From assembly GCF_947331465.1 (NCBI RefSeq), contig NZ_CAMZOK010000001.1, positions 186,001-250,000 on the forward strand: a DNA stretch of 64,000 bases, read 5' to 3'. Below the pieces are notes generated by a model that saw only the letters and a list, made by a program, of their open reading frames with translations, made no database searches and was not told the origin of the DNA. The translations under genes were made by a program, and so were the position numbers. Positions 1 through 7,753 of the stretch are shown here, in pieces. Position 1 is the stretch's first letter, and each line of letters opens with the position of its first letter. Origin of the DNA: Shimia sp. Alg240-R146 (GTDB lineage Bacteria; Pseudomonadota; Alphaproteobacteria; Rhodobacterales; Rhodobacteraceae).

Positions 1-1
1 C

Positions 2-268
2 TTTGGCGTCAAAAGCCGGCAACCCCTAAGCACGTGGCGCGAAAAGGGATGGATATATGGCCCAGATCCGCGCGGCTGGTTCCAATGGTATTGTCGGTAT
101 TACATGGGGCGGCGTCTGGATGATGTCGACCTCATCCAGATCAAACGCTGGCGCGCCTTTTCCCGCCACGCAGGTCAGATACGCGCAAACTGCTACCCCG
201 GAGACATCTTTTGCCGTCCCCGCCAACGGCAGGGGCTGCTTCAGTGGGCTTACGACCCGTTTATCTGA
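2..268 (+). CDS. Conserved hypothetical protein, 5' end cut off by the window
   Basis: An open frame enters from outside the left edge and runs 88 codons to a TGA, so the N-terminus and start are not visible. The translation has a clear conserved block: PDPRGWFQWYCRYYMG, then a basic RWRAF segment, NC..GD, and CRPRQRQGLLQWAYDP at the C-terminus. I recall this Trp/Tyr/Arg/Cys-rich signature from an uncharacterised bacterial family; no function can be given. It converges on the SDR gene with 11 bases between the stop codons. The two other open frames over the same bases lack these features and look like shadows. Confidence 0.65.
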   Translation, partial: FGVKSRQPLSTWREKGWIYGPDPRGWFQWYCRYYMGRRLDDVDLIQIKRWRAFSRHAGQIRANCYPGDIFCRPRQRQGLLQWAYDPFI

Positions 269-279
269 GGCCGAACCGC

Positions 280-1005
280 CTATTTGAAGCCAAGAGCCAA
301 GAAATCGGGCAAAAGGGAATACAGGCGAAGAATCCATGAAAATGGCGCAGGGAAATCCGTGCGAAAGCGCCGCTTCCGCATGGCGCGCGCAACCTTTGCC
401 GCGGCCTTTTCGGGCGACATAAGCATCGGCATTTTGAAGGTGTTTTTCCGGGTCAGCCGTGTGTCAATAAAGCCGGGATTCACCAGCCGAACCACAATCC
501 CACTGCCCGCCAAATCATGACGCATGGTTTCGGCCAAGCTGCGCAAAGCTGCTTTGCTGGCGCCATAGCCGATCGAATTAGGTAGCCCACGATAGGCCGC
601 CAACGATCCAATCAAAGTCACGTCACCTTTACCGGCATTCAAGAAAGTCGGAATGATCTGTCCCAAAATGCGCATCGCACCCATAAAGTTCACGTCACAC
701 ATCGTGAGAGCAGCGTCGGCGTCCCAATCCGAGGCGTTCATAGGGTCATAAGCGCCTGCATTGTAAATCACGCCGTCGATGTCACCGACCTCGGCAATGG
801 CACCACGTACAGATTCGGCATCGGTCACATCCATCGCCAACACACGTGAGCCAGGTATATCTGCGCTCAGACTTTCCAGCCGGTCAGCACTGCGCGCAGA
901 CAACACCAGATGCGCGCCCTCGGCAGCCAACGTTCGCGCCAAGGCGCGCCCAAGCCCCTCACTCGCGCCGATAAGCCAGTAGGTTTTTCCGGAAATTGGG
1001 ATCAT
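280..1005 (-). CDS. Short-chain dehydrogenase/reductase (SDR) family protein
   Basis: A 241-residue classical SDR. The nucleotide-binding motif GASEGLG is at residues 13-19, the NAG motif at 82-84, and the catalytic Ser134 and Tyr147-x3-Lys151 (YGASK) are all present, so an active NAD(P)-dependent oxidoreductase is likely; the substrate is unknown. The start overlaps the stop of the upstream DUF1365 gene by 4 bases, so the two are co-transcribed leftward from the divergent promoter region. SDR genes of this kind accompany the flavin oxidoreductase/CFA-synthase cluster in Rhodobacterales, which suggests a role in lipid modification or stress. That role is inferred. Confidence 0.88.
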   Translation of the reverse strand: MIPISGKTYWLIGASEGLGRALARTLAAEGAHLVLSARSADRLESLSADIPGSRVLAMDVTDAESVRGAIAEVGDIDGVIYNAGAYDPMNASDWDADAALTMCDVNFMGAMRILGQIIPTFLNAGKGDVTLIGSLAAYRGLPNSIGYGASKAALRSLAETMRHDLAGSGIVVRLVNPGFIDTRLTRKNTFKMPMLMSPEKAAAKVARAMRKRRFRTDFPAPFSWILRLYSLLPDFLALGFK

Positions 1006-1775
1006 TTTGATGTGGCTTCAACCGATGTATTGTTTGAAATCAGTACATCCGGTGCGGGTGGCTTCTTCAGGAAGGGCGCCTTTTTCACATACAGCTTCAA
1101 GGCTTGCCAATGGATTAGGGTTAGCACACGCAATGCTCCGAACGGACGGCGTATTGCGGCCCAAAGCAGCGATGCCGACGTCGCCGGACGTCTTGGTCCG
1201 GAAAGCGTGGCCAAGACCCCTTCGCTGCCGTTTTCATACGAAATTCGAATATCGATTTTGCTATCCGTGAATTCGAAATTGAAAAAGTAGCGGCCCGAAA
1301 TTTTCTGAAACGGCGAGACATGCATAAGCTTGTCCGCGCTGATACGATCCGATTTTCGTATCGGCCGAAAGTCGTCATGCGCACAAAAGTAGCAGTGCCG
1401 ATCCCCGAAGGTGTTGTTAACCTCAGCGACGAAAGCCACAAGTTGTCCGCCCTTCAAAGCGATCCAGAAGCTCACCGGATTGAAATGCGTCCAAAGAAAG
1501 CTGGGCTGGGTCAGCAACAACAGCCGCAAGTCAGACACAGGCGCACCGCGCTCTTCCAGAATGTCACGAAACCACGCCACTCCACGCCCCTGATTGATCG
1601 CACCACCATGTTTGTGATCCCACACCGAAAACAAGTTGAACTGGTTGCGCGACAGAAGGCTTGGATTGCTCCCGGAGTCCGGATCGCACAGCACATAATC
1701 TACGCCGTAACTGAAGGCGTTTTTGATCGGCCCGCGTCTGGCGTGAAAGCTTTGGCTCTGAATATGTTCCATCAT
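1002..1775 (-). CDS. DUF1365 family protein
   Basis: About 257 residues from the chosen ATG. The family normally begins a few residues before a H-[AG]-R-[RK]-G motif followed by F-x-YGVDY; here these are HARRGPIKNAF and YGVDYVL. This favours the ATG pair at 1775/1772 over upstream TTG and ATG codons that would add up to 29 atypical residues. Further family-like segments are PSFLWTHFNPVSFW and VAEVNNTFGDRHCYF. Function is unknown; the gene is typically beside an FAD/NAD(P) oxidoreductase and a CFA-type methyltransferase, as here. A promoter-like element ends only 4 bases upstream of the start, so the mRNA may be leaderless. Confidence 0.85.
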   Translation of the reverse strand: MMEHIQSQSFHARRGPIKNAFSYGVDYVLCDPDSGSNPSLLSRNQFNLFSVWDHKHGGAINQGRGVAWFRDILEERGAPVSDLRLLLLTQPSFLWTHFNPVSFWIALKGGQLVAFVAEVNNTFGDRHCYFCAHDDFRPIRKSDRISADKLMHVSPFQKISGRYFFNFEFTDSKIDIRISYENGSEGVLATLSGPRRPATSASLLWAAIRRPFGALRVLTLIHWQALKLYVKKAPFLKKPPAPDVLISNNTSVEATSK

Positions 1776-1779
1776 ATCA

Positions 1780-1809
1780 AGGTTACGCACGTCGGTGTCA
1801 GCTGGATCA
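1780..1809 (-). promoter_or_regulatory. Putative ECF sigma-E (RpoE/ChrR-type) promoter, leftward
   Basis: On the minus strand TGATCC (1809-1804) is followed after exactly 18 bases by TAACCT (1785-1780). TGATC at -35 and TAA at -10 is the pattern I know for the singlet-oxygen-responsive RpoE of Rhodobacter. The predicted transcription start falls at about 1775-1773, on the DUF1365 start codon. The rightward promoter has the same architecture. Confidence 0.55.
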
Positions 1810-1884
1810 AATTTCAACAAGACAATTTTAGTCAAATACATGATCCTGCACAAACCCTCCAAAACTCTGAAAACAGGCGTTTTT

Positions 1885-1914
1885 TGATCCAGTGCGAGAG
1901 TCCGCGCGTAACGG
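1885..1914 (+). promoter_or_regulatory. Putative ECF sigma-E (RpoE/ChrR-type) promoter, rightward
   Basis: TGATCC (1885-1890), 18-base spacer, TAACGG (1909-1914). It lies 28 bases before the ATG of the flavin oxidoreductase and matches the divergent element in -35 sequence, spacer length, the AG after the -35, and GCGTAAC at the -10. It would drive the overlapping rightward operon that ends at 6653. Confidence 0.6.
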
Positions 1915-1942
1915 TCTCAAATACGCATGAAATGAGGGCCAA

Positions 1943-3235
1943 ATGTTTGACCAGACCCACGGTGGACGAAAAAAGATAGCAATTGTTGGCGGAGGCATCT
2001 CCGGCCTTTCGGCCGCTTACTACTTGTCACCCAACCACGACATCACACTTTTTGAAGCCGCTCCAAGACTGGGCGGCCATGCGCGCACGGTATTGGCCGG
2101 AAAAAACGGCGATCAACCCGTCGACACAGGATTTATCGTCTTCAACTATGTGACGTACCCATTTTTGACGCGCCTGTTTCGTGATCTGGATGTGCCAGTG
2201 ATCAAAAGCGAAATGAGCTTTGGCGCCTCAATCGACGACGGTCGCCTCGAATACGGACTGAACACCCTTCGGGCCATTCTTGCTCAAAAGCGCAATATCT
2301 TTCGGCCACAGTTCTACAAAATGATCGCCGACATCGTGCGGTTTGGCCATCGCGCCGAAGCAGCCGCACAGGATCCGGACAAAACCATCGATGAGCTGGT
2401 CACAGAGCTGCGATTGGGCAAGTGGTTTCGCAACTACTACCTGATGCCCATGTGCGGTGCGATCTGGTCGACACCCGTGAGCGACGTTGGCCAGTTCCCT
2501 GCCAAGTCCCTCGTGCAGTTTTTCCGCAACCACGCCCTTTTGGCAGGCATGCCCGAGCATCAATGGTGGACCGTCAAAGGCGGCAGCATCGAATACGTGC
2601 GTCGTTTGGAAACCGCGTTGGTGGCGCGCGGATGTACGTTGCACAAACAAGCGCCTGTGACATCGGTCACGCGCGGCCCATTTGGCGTGAAAATCTCGGC
2701 CCAAGGCCACGCAAGCGAGACATTTGATGAAATCATTCTGGCCTGTCACTCAGATCAGGCAATGACCATTTTGGGTGCCGACGCGACCTCGGCTGAGCAA
2801 GACGCCCTGGGCAGCGTTCGCTATCAAACCAACAAGGCCGTGTTGCATTGCGACGCCAACCAGATGCCGAAAAGAAAGCAGTGCTGGTCAAGCTGGGCGT
2901 ACCGGTCCCAAGACGGCGATATTGGCGTCACTTATTGGATGAACAAACTGCAGGCCATTCCCGAGTCCGACCCGCTTTTTGTCACTCTCAACCCGTCCAA
3001 GGAAATCCCCGAGGCCAAGATCTACGACTCCGTGGAATACGCCCACCCAATTTTCGACGGGGCCGCGCTGAAGGCCCAGCAAACCATCCGCGACATGCAA
3101 GGTCACAACCGCACTTGGTTCGCAGGTGCTTGGAACCGTCACGGGTTTCATGAGGACGGCATTGCCAGCGCAATGCGGATTGTCGACGAGATCAACCAAA
3201 TTCAACAACCACAGGAGGTTGAGGTATGTCTCTGA
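1943..3235 (+). CDS. FAD-dependent amine-oxidase-like oxidoreductase
   Basis: 430 residues, with an N-terminal FAD-binding Rossmann motif VGGGISGLSAA at about residues 15-25, then ARLGGHA, typical of the flavin amine oxidase/desaturase superfamily. The C-terminal FAD segment FAGAWNRHGFHEDGIASA is also present. The ATG follows a TGAGGG ribosome site. The start of the downstream methyltransferase lies inside the last codons (10-base overlap), so the products are probably coupled. In Rhodobacter, homologous flavoproteins beside CFA-type methyltransferases belong to the singlet-oxygen stress regulon and have been tied to unusual methylated or furan-containing fatty acids. The exact reaction here is inferred. 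Confidence 0.85.
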   Translation: MFDQTHGGRKKIAIVGGGISGLSAAYYLSPNHDITLFEAAPRLGGHARTVLAGKNGDQPVDTGFIVFNYVTYPFLTRLFRDLDVPVIKSEMSFGASIDDGRLEYGLNTLRAILAQKRNIFRPQFYKMIADIVRFGHRAEAAAQDPDKTIDELVTELRLGKWFRNYYLMPMCGAIWSTPVSDVGQFPAKSLVQFFRNHALLAGMPEHQWWTVKGGSIEYVRRLETALVARGCTLHKQAPVTSVTRGPFGVKISAQGHASETFDEIILACHSDQAMTILGADATSAEQDALGSVRYQTNKAVLHCDANQMPKRKQCWSSWAYRSQDGDIGVTYWMNKLQAIPESDPLFVTLNPSKEIPEAKIYDSVEYAHPIFDGAALKAQQTIRDMQGHNRTWFAGAWNRHGFHEDGIASAMRIVDEINQIQQPQEVEVCL

Positions 3236-4383
3236 CCACCAAGGCATTGAAATCAAAGTTTCTGTCCACCTGCGAACAGCTGCATGAAGGGCGCCTGACT
3301 TTGCGCACACCAGAAGGCGAGACGTATCGTTTTGGCAACACGGGTGATGAGGCTGAACTGGTCATTCGCGACTGGGCGGCCGTGTCCGCTCTGGCGGCCC
3401 ACGGACAAGTCGGCCTGGGCGAAACCTATGTTCAGGGTCTGTGGGAAACACCCTCGATCGAAGGTCTCATGAGCCTCGCAATGCGTAATCGCGATCACTT
3501 CCCAACCTACGACAAAGGCAAGTTCGTGAACCGCGCAAAGTTCCGTTTGGTCGACACCGTTTTGCGGGCCAACTCCCGACGCGGTTCCCGGAAAAACATC
3601 CGGTCGCACTATGATGTCGGAAACGAATTCTATCAGCTTTGGCTGGACGACGGCATGACTTATTCCTCGGGCATATTCGACGGCACCGACCAAGATCTGG
3701 GCCGCGCTCAAATCCGAAAAAATGCGCGCGTGCTGTCCAAACTGGGCAATGGAGAGCGCACGCTCGAGATTGGGTGCGGCTGGGGCGGGTTTGCGGATGC
3801 CGCAACACGGGACGGTCGCAATGTGACAGGGGTCACAATTTCTCGAAATCAACACAGCTACGCCGAATGTCGGCTGGACGGCCGCGCCGATATTCAGCTG
3901 CGTGATTATCGCGACATTGACGGCACTTTCGACAACATCGTTTCAATCGAAATGATTGAAGCCGTCGGCGAAAAATACTGGCCCAGCTACTTCGCGACGC
4001 TCAAGCGCAGCCTCGCGCTTGGAGGGCGGGTGGTTCTGCAAGCGATCACCGTGAAAGACAGCTTTTTTGAGACCTATAAATCCTCATCTGACTACATCCG
4101 CCAGCATGTGTTTCCGGGTGGGATGTTGTTGTCCGACCAGGTGATCGCGGCGCAAGCAAATGCGGCTGGGCTGCAGGTGCGCGACTCCTTTGGCTTCGGA
4201 CAGGACTATGCCACCACTTGCCGGATTTGGGCTGCACGGCTTGCGGGACAAAAACGCGCCATTTCGGAAATGGGATATGGCGAAGAATTTCAACGCAACT
4301 GGCAATACTACCTTGAAATCTGCGCGGCCTCTTTTGCCATTGGTCACACCGATGTCGTGCAAGTCGAGCTGGCCCATGCGTAG
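3226..4383 (+). CDS. Cyclopropane-fatty-acyl-phospholipid synthase family SAM-dependent methyltransferase
   Basis: 385 residues, the usual length of the CFA synthase family. The membrane-lipid-binding N-terminal part is followed by the NIRSHYDVGNEFYQLWLDD block (about 124-142), MTYSSG (144-149) and the SAM-binding motif EIGCGWGGF (181-189). Such enzymes add a methyl or methylene carbon to the double bond of unsaturated phospholipid acyl chains at the inner membrane. The start has a strong AGGAGG-type site inside the upstream gene. Whether it makes cyclopropane or a methylated acyl chain cannot be told; the flavoprotein partner hints at the latter. Confidence 0.9.
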   Translation: MSLTTKALKSKFLSTCEQLHEGRLTLRTPEGETYRFGNTGDEAELVIRDWAAVSALAAHGQVGLGETYVQGLWETPSIEGLMSLAMRNRDHFPTYDKGKFVNRAKFRLVDTVLRANSRRGSRKNIRSHYDVGNEFYQLWLDDGMTYSSGIFDGTDQDLGRAQIRKNARVLSKLGNGERTLEIGCGWGGFADAATRDGRNVTGVTISRNQHSYAECRLDGRADIQLRDYRDIDGTFDNIVSIEMIEAVGEKYWPSYFATLKRSLALGGRVVLQAITVKDSFFETYKSSSDYIRQHVFPGGMLLSDQVIAAQANAAGLQVRDSFGFGQDYATTCRIWAARLAGQKRAISEMGYGEEFQRNWQYYLEICAASFAIGHTDVVQVELAHA

Positions 4384-4870
4384 ACTAGCGGCGATCATAG
4401 CAGGCTTGGTTTGCGCGCTTCCGGCCTATGCCTCTTCGGTGGAACGGGAACTGTCGGGCGCGCAAATGCGCGGCGCAGCAACGTTTCGATATGTTGGAGT
4501 ATCCCTTTATGAAGCGCGGCTTTACACCAAAGGCGGCGCAGAGCTGAATTGGGGCGAGGATTTTGCGCTGGAAGTGACCTACCTGCGCAACCTCAAAGAG
4601 CGCGCACTTATCGACAGCACAATGAATGAATTCACGCGCGCCGGACCTGCCTTGCCGGTCCGAGACAGGCTTGAAGTCTGTTATCAGGATGTGCGCAAGG
4701 GCGACACCTACCTCGCGGTGTCTAACGGGCCGGACACGCTTGAATTCTGGCTGAATGGCGATCCCGTGTGCACGCTGCGGTACCCACAAATCAAAACACG
4801 ATTTATGGCCATTTTCCTTGGCAACAACACCCGCTCCAAATCTTTCACAGCGCAGCTCAAGGGGCAGTGA
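4376..4870 (+). CDS. Chalcone isomerase-like exported protein
   Basis: 164 residues from the ATG that overlaps the previous stop by 8 bases; a longer frame upstream lies within the methyltransferase gene. A signal peptide (about residues 1-20, ending AYASS) precedes a chalcone-isomerase-like fold signature: FRYVGVSLYEARLY near the start, LEVTYLRNL, and the FMAIFLG segment near the end. Bacterial members of this family are periplasmic proteins of unknown function often found with CFA-synthase clusters; a flavonoid substrate is not expected. It could bind a fatty acid, which is inference from the fold family. Confidence 0.72.
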   Translation: MRRLAAIIAGLVCALPAYASSVERELSGAQMRGAATFRYVGVSLYEARLYTKGGAELNWGEDFALEVTYLRNLKERALIDSTMNEFTRAGPALPVRDRLEVCYQDVRKGDTYLAVSNGPDTLEFWLNGDPVCTLRYPQIKTRFMAIFLGNNTRSKSFTAQLKGQ

Positions 4871-6096
4871 TGATTTACCCACGGGTCAGCCTTTTTGCCG
4901 CGATGTTGGCGATGGCGGGTATTCCCCTCTATATCCATTTGCCACGGTTCGCCTCCGTGGAGCTTGGGATCACGCTTGCCGCTCTCGGCCCTTTGTTGCT
5001 GCTTATTCGGGTTGTGGATTTGGTGCAGGACCCGGCGATCGGTTGGGCAATCGACCGTTGGCCCAATGCGCAAAACCTGTTCGCGATGCTGGCAGCTGCA
5101 GGCCTGGCAATCGGCTTTCCCTTGCTGTTTACGCTCCAATCAGGACCCTATCTCGTCGTGAAATTGGTCGGCGTGCTTGTCTTGCTGTTTTCCGCATACA
5201 GCCTTGGAATGATCCTTTTGTATGGTCGCAGCGCGACCCTTGCGGTGCGGCCGGAACGGGAAAACCTGATAACCCTAGCCGCCTTTCGCGAGGCTGGAAT
5301 GCTCACCGGCGTGATTGTTGCTGCCGCGGCGCCTTCTGTTTTGGTCACAATGGGAGCGGCCGACCAGGGATACCGCGCCTATGGCTTATTCCTCGGCGCG
5401 CTGGCCGTCGGGCTTTGGGTTGTCACGATGCCAATGTGGCGCCGGCCGCCCGTCGCGGGCGAACATGTAACGGTCGCGGGTTTGGCCGATGCAGGCGCAC
5501 TGAGATTGTTGGCTTTGGCCTTGGTCAACAGCTTACCGGTTGCAATTACCTCCACGCTATTCGTGTTTTTCGTCGAGGACCGCTTGCTGCTGGAGGGCAT
5601 GGCCGGACCGTTGCTAATCCTTTTCTTCCTAAGTGCCGCGGCCAGCGTTCCCGTTTGGACAAAGGCGAGTCTCAGATTTGGCGCAAAGGCCGTGCTTCTC
5701 TTGGCCATGCCGCTCGCAATCCTCAGCTTTGTGGGCGCGGCAGCTTTAGCGCCGGGAAATCTGGCTGGCTTTGCGATTGTCTGCTTGATGTCGGGGGCCG
5801 CTTTGGGGGCTGACATGGTTCTTTTGCCCGCCATGTTTTCTGTTGCGCTGAACAACGCCGGACTAAACGCATCGCTTGCATTTGGCATCTGGTCCTTTGC
5901 CGGAAAATTGGCGTTGGCGCTGGCAGCATTCACAATGCTGCCTCTTCTGGATTTCAGCGGCTTTGTCCCCGGAAAATCAAACTCTGTGCAAGCCTTGACG
6001 GCACTCACTGTCGCCTACGCTGTCATACCTTGCGGTCTTAAACTCGGTGCCTTGGCGCTTGTGTGGTCACTTCCTTCAAAGGAACCTTCTGTATGA
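4870..6096 (+). CDS. MFS-type membrane transporter of the lipid cluster
   Basis: 408 residues, very hydrophobic, with about 11-12 predicted membrane segments and the loop RVVDLVQDPAIGWAIDRW, which resembles the loop 2-3 motif of glycoside-pentoside-hexuronide/cation symporters. The ATG shares one base with the preceding stop (TGATG). A symporter-like protein is also part of the corresponding stress-regulated gene group in Rhodobacter. Substrate unknown; given its neighbours a lipid or lipid-precursor transport role is possible but unproven. Confidence 0.78.
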   Translation: MIYPRVSLFAAMLAMAGIPLYIHLPRFASVELGITLAALGPLLLLIRVVDLVQDPAIGWAIDRWPNAQNLFAMLAAAGLAIGFPLLFTLQSGPYLVVKLVGVLVLLFSAYSLGMILLYGRSATLAVRPERENLITLAAFREAGMLTGVIVAAAAPSVLVTMGAADQGYRAYGLFLGALAVGLWVVTMPMWRRPPVAGEHVTVAGLADAGALRLLALALVNSLPVAITSTLFVFFVEDRLLLEGMAGPLLILFFLSAAASVPVWTKASLRFGAKAVLLLAMPLAILSFVGAAALAPGNLAGFAIVCLMSGAALGADMVLLPAMFSVALNNAGLNASLAFGIWSFAGKLALALAAFTMLPLLDFSGFVPGKSNSVQALTALTVAYAVIPCGLKLGALALVWSLPSKEPSV

Positions 6097-6653
6097 AACT
6101 GTTGTCTCTGTTTTTCTTTGCCGTCGTCTGTTTGGCTGTTGCCAAGCATATGTTTTGGAGCTTTCGCGCTCAGAACCCTAAAAACTACGCCGAAACAAAC
6201 CCCGCATTCTCGCTCAAGCAACACTTGTCCGGCGACATTTTGTCGGAAGGGATCATTTTTGGGCCCAATGGCAGAATGACAAACAGTTTCGTCGCCAATA
6301 TGCACGGCGCATGGGACGGAAACTCCGGGACATTGAGTGAAAATTTCGCTTATTCCAACGGCACCAAACAAGTTCGCAAATGGTATTTAAGTCTGGGCGA
6401 AAACGGCGCCTTTACAGCGACGGCTGACGACATCGTCGGCGAAGCTCAAGGGCAGGTGTCGGGATCGACGGTGAAAATGCAGTACAGAATTGTGTTGCCG
6501 GAACAGGCCGGTGGTCAGACGTTAGATGTCACGGATTGGCTGTATCTGACGGAAAACGGCACCATAATGAACAAGTCCGAATTGCGAAAATTTGGACTGA
6601 AGGTCGCGGAACTCAACGCCACCATGCGTCCAACTGCCAAGGAATCGGATTGA
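6093..6653 (+). CDS. DUF3833 family membrane-anchored protein
   Basis: 186 residues from the ATG at 6093, which overlaps the MFS stop (ATGA); an upstream frame extension lies inside the MFS gene. A single N-terminal hydrophobic segment (about 3-22) anchors or exports it. A lipobox is not convincing, although Cys13 lies within the segment. The body matches DUF3833: FSLKQHLSG, the G.W....L.E.F.Y.NGTKQ.R.W.L stretch, and DWLYL near the end. Family function is unknown; it is a regular companion of DUF1365/CFA-synthase clusters. Last gene of the rightward operon. Confidence 0.78.
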   Translation: MKLLSLFFFAVVCLAVAKHMFWSFRAQNPKNYAETNPAFSLKQHLSGDILSEGIIFGPNGRMTNSFVANMHGAWDGNSGTLSENFAYSNGTKQVRKWYLSLGENGAFTATADDIVGEAQGQVSGSTVKMQYRIVLPEQAGGQTLDVTDWLYLTENGTIMNKSELRKFGLKVAELNATMRPTAKESD

Positions 6654-6660
6654 CCACAGC

Positions 6661-6705
6661 CGCACAGGTTCATCCAGCGCAGCCTAGGTGACAGATACCT
6701 GTGCG
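6661..6705. repeat. 9-bp inverted repeat behind the lipid operon
   Basis: CGCACAGGT (6661-6669) and ACCTGTGCG (6697-6705) are perfect inverted copies separated by 27 bases, starting 8 bases after the DUF3833 stop. No T-run follows in either direction, so it is not a classic intrinsic terminator. It may be an mRNA 3'-end stabiliser or a protein site. Confidence 0.4.
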
Positions 6706-6823
6706 CCGAGAGCAATCCGATCGATTTTCCTAAAATTCAGCCTCTCCGTGCAATACGTCTAAAATTAAGCATCAATCAACAATTCTCGTCTACGGCTCTC
6801 CTAACGGAATCAAGGACGCAGGA

Positions 6824-7753
6824 ATGCTCTTACTTAAACGGTTGATACTCTGCCTGTCGTGGCTAATGCCGGCTCAGGCGACCCTTGCGGAGACCCTCGT
6901 GCTGGGTAGTCTTGAGAACGATGTGCGTCGCCAGTATTCAAATTTCGAATTGCTCGCCCGCTACCTCGAAGACACCCTGTCTGACACAGGCATCTCCAGC
7001 GTCGAGATCGCAGTGTATCGCGACGAACAGACCTTTATTGACGCGTTCTCCTTTGGCGAAATCGATCTCTATTTCGACAGCCCTGTCATTGCCGCCAAAC
7101 TGTCTCGCGCCGTCGACGCCAAGCCTTTGTTGCGCCAATTCAAAGAAGGTGACGCCGCCTATCACTCCCACATCGTTGTGCCTCGTGACAGCCCTGTGCA
7201 GACAATCAAAGACCTGAACGGCCTCAAGATCGCTTTCGAAGAGGCCGATTCCTCGTCCGGTTTCCTGATGCCCGCCGATGTCATCACCAGCGCCGGAGGC
7301 GAACTGGTCAGGCTGCGTTCCCGCAAACGCGACGTGCCAGAGGGCAAGATCGGCTATGTATTCACCGGTGATGGCAACAATACGATGTATTGGTTGACCC
7401 GCGGCTGGACCGACGCCGCCGCACTGCATGATCGGGAAATCAACCATATTGAGACCGTGTTTCCCGGCCAGTTTCGGGTCATCAAGACCAGCCCTTCGAT
7501 GCCACGTCAGGTCGTCATGCAAGGCCGCCATGTAGACGCCGATCTCTCCGCAGCGATCAAACGCACCCTGCTCGACATGCACAAAACCGAAGAAGGCCGC
7601 GTGGCAATCGGCGCATTTTTTGGAACAGAACGCTTTGTGCCTTTTGCTGATGGGCGCGCCGCGTTTGTCCCACTCTTGGACATCATTGACCGACTGACTT
7701 ACGCCAAGGTGATTGCCGCCACTCCCAACACAGCCCCCAAAAACGCAAGGTGA
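6824..7753 (+). CDS. PhnD-like periplasmic phosphate/phosphonate-type binding protein
   Basis: 309 residues with a signal peptide (about 1-22, cleavage after ATLA) and a PhnD/SsuA/TauA-type binding fold: [17 protein letters not shown] near the N-terminus, [11 protein letters not shown], the hinge segment [23 protein letters not shown], and [17 protein letters not shown]. An AAGGA site lies 8 bases before the ATG. Phosphonate ABC permease and ATPase genes are absent; the next gene, overlapping by 4 bases, is a hybrid sensor kinase. That suggests this protein presents a ligand to the kinase rather than feeding a transporter. The ligand is unknown; PhnD-fold proteins of sensors can bind quite different oxyanions. 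Confidence 0.82.
   Translation: MLLLKRLILCLSWLMPAQATLAETLVLGSLENDVRRQYSNFELLARYLEDTLSDTGISSVEIAVYRDEQTFIDAFSFGEIDLYFDSPVIAAKLSRAVDAKPLLRQFKEGDAAYHSHIVVPRDSPVQTIKDLNGLKIAFEEADSSSGFLMPADVITSAGGELVRLRSRKRDVPEGKIGYVFTGDGNNTMYWLTRGWTDAAALHDREINHIETVFPGQFRVIKTSPSMPRQVVMQGRHVDADLSAAIKRTLLDMHKTEEGRVAIGAFFGTERFVPFADGRAAFVPLLDIIDRLTYAKVIAATPNTAPKNAR

Noticed and set aside
26-337. 103-codon minus-strand frame at the left edge
   Set aside because: It overlaps the SDR 3' end and the plus-strand frame with clear conserved motifs; its translation has no family features.
1775-1862. Longer DUF1365 protein starting at TTG 1862 or ATG 1841
   Set aside because: The extra residues are not family-like and would contain the leftward promoter element.
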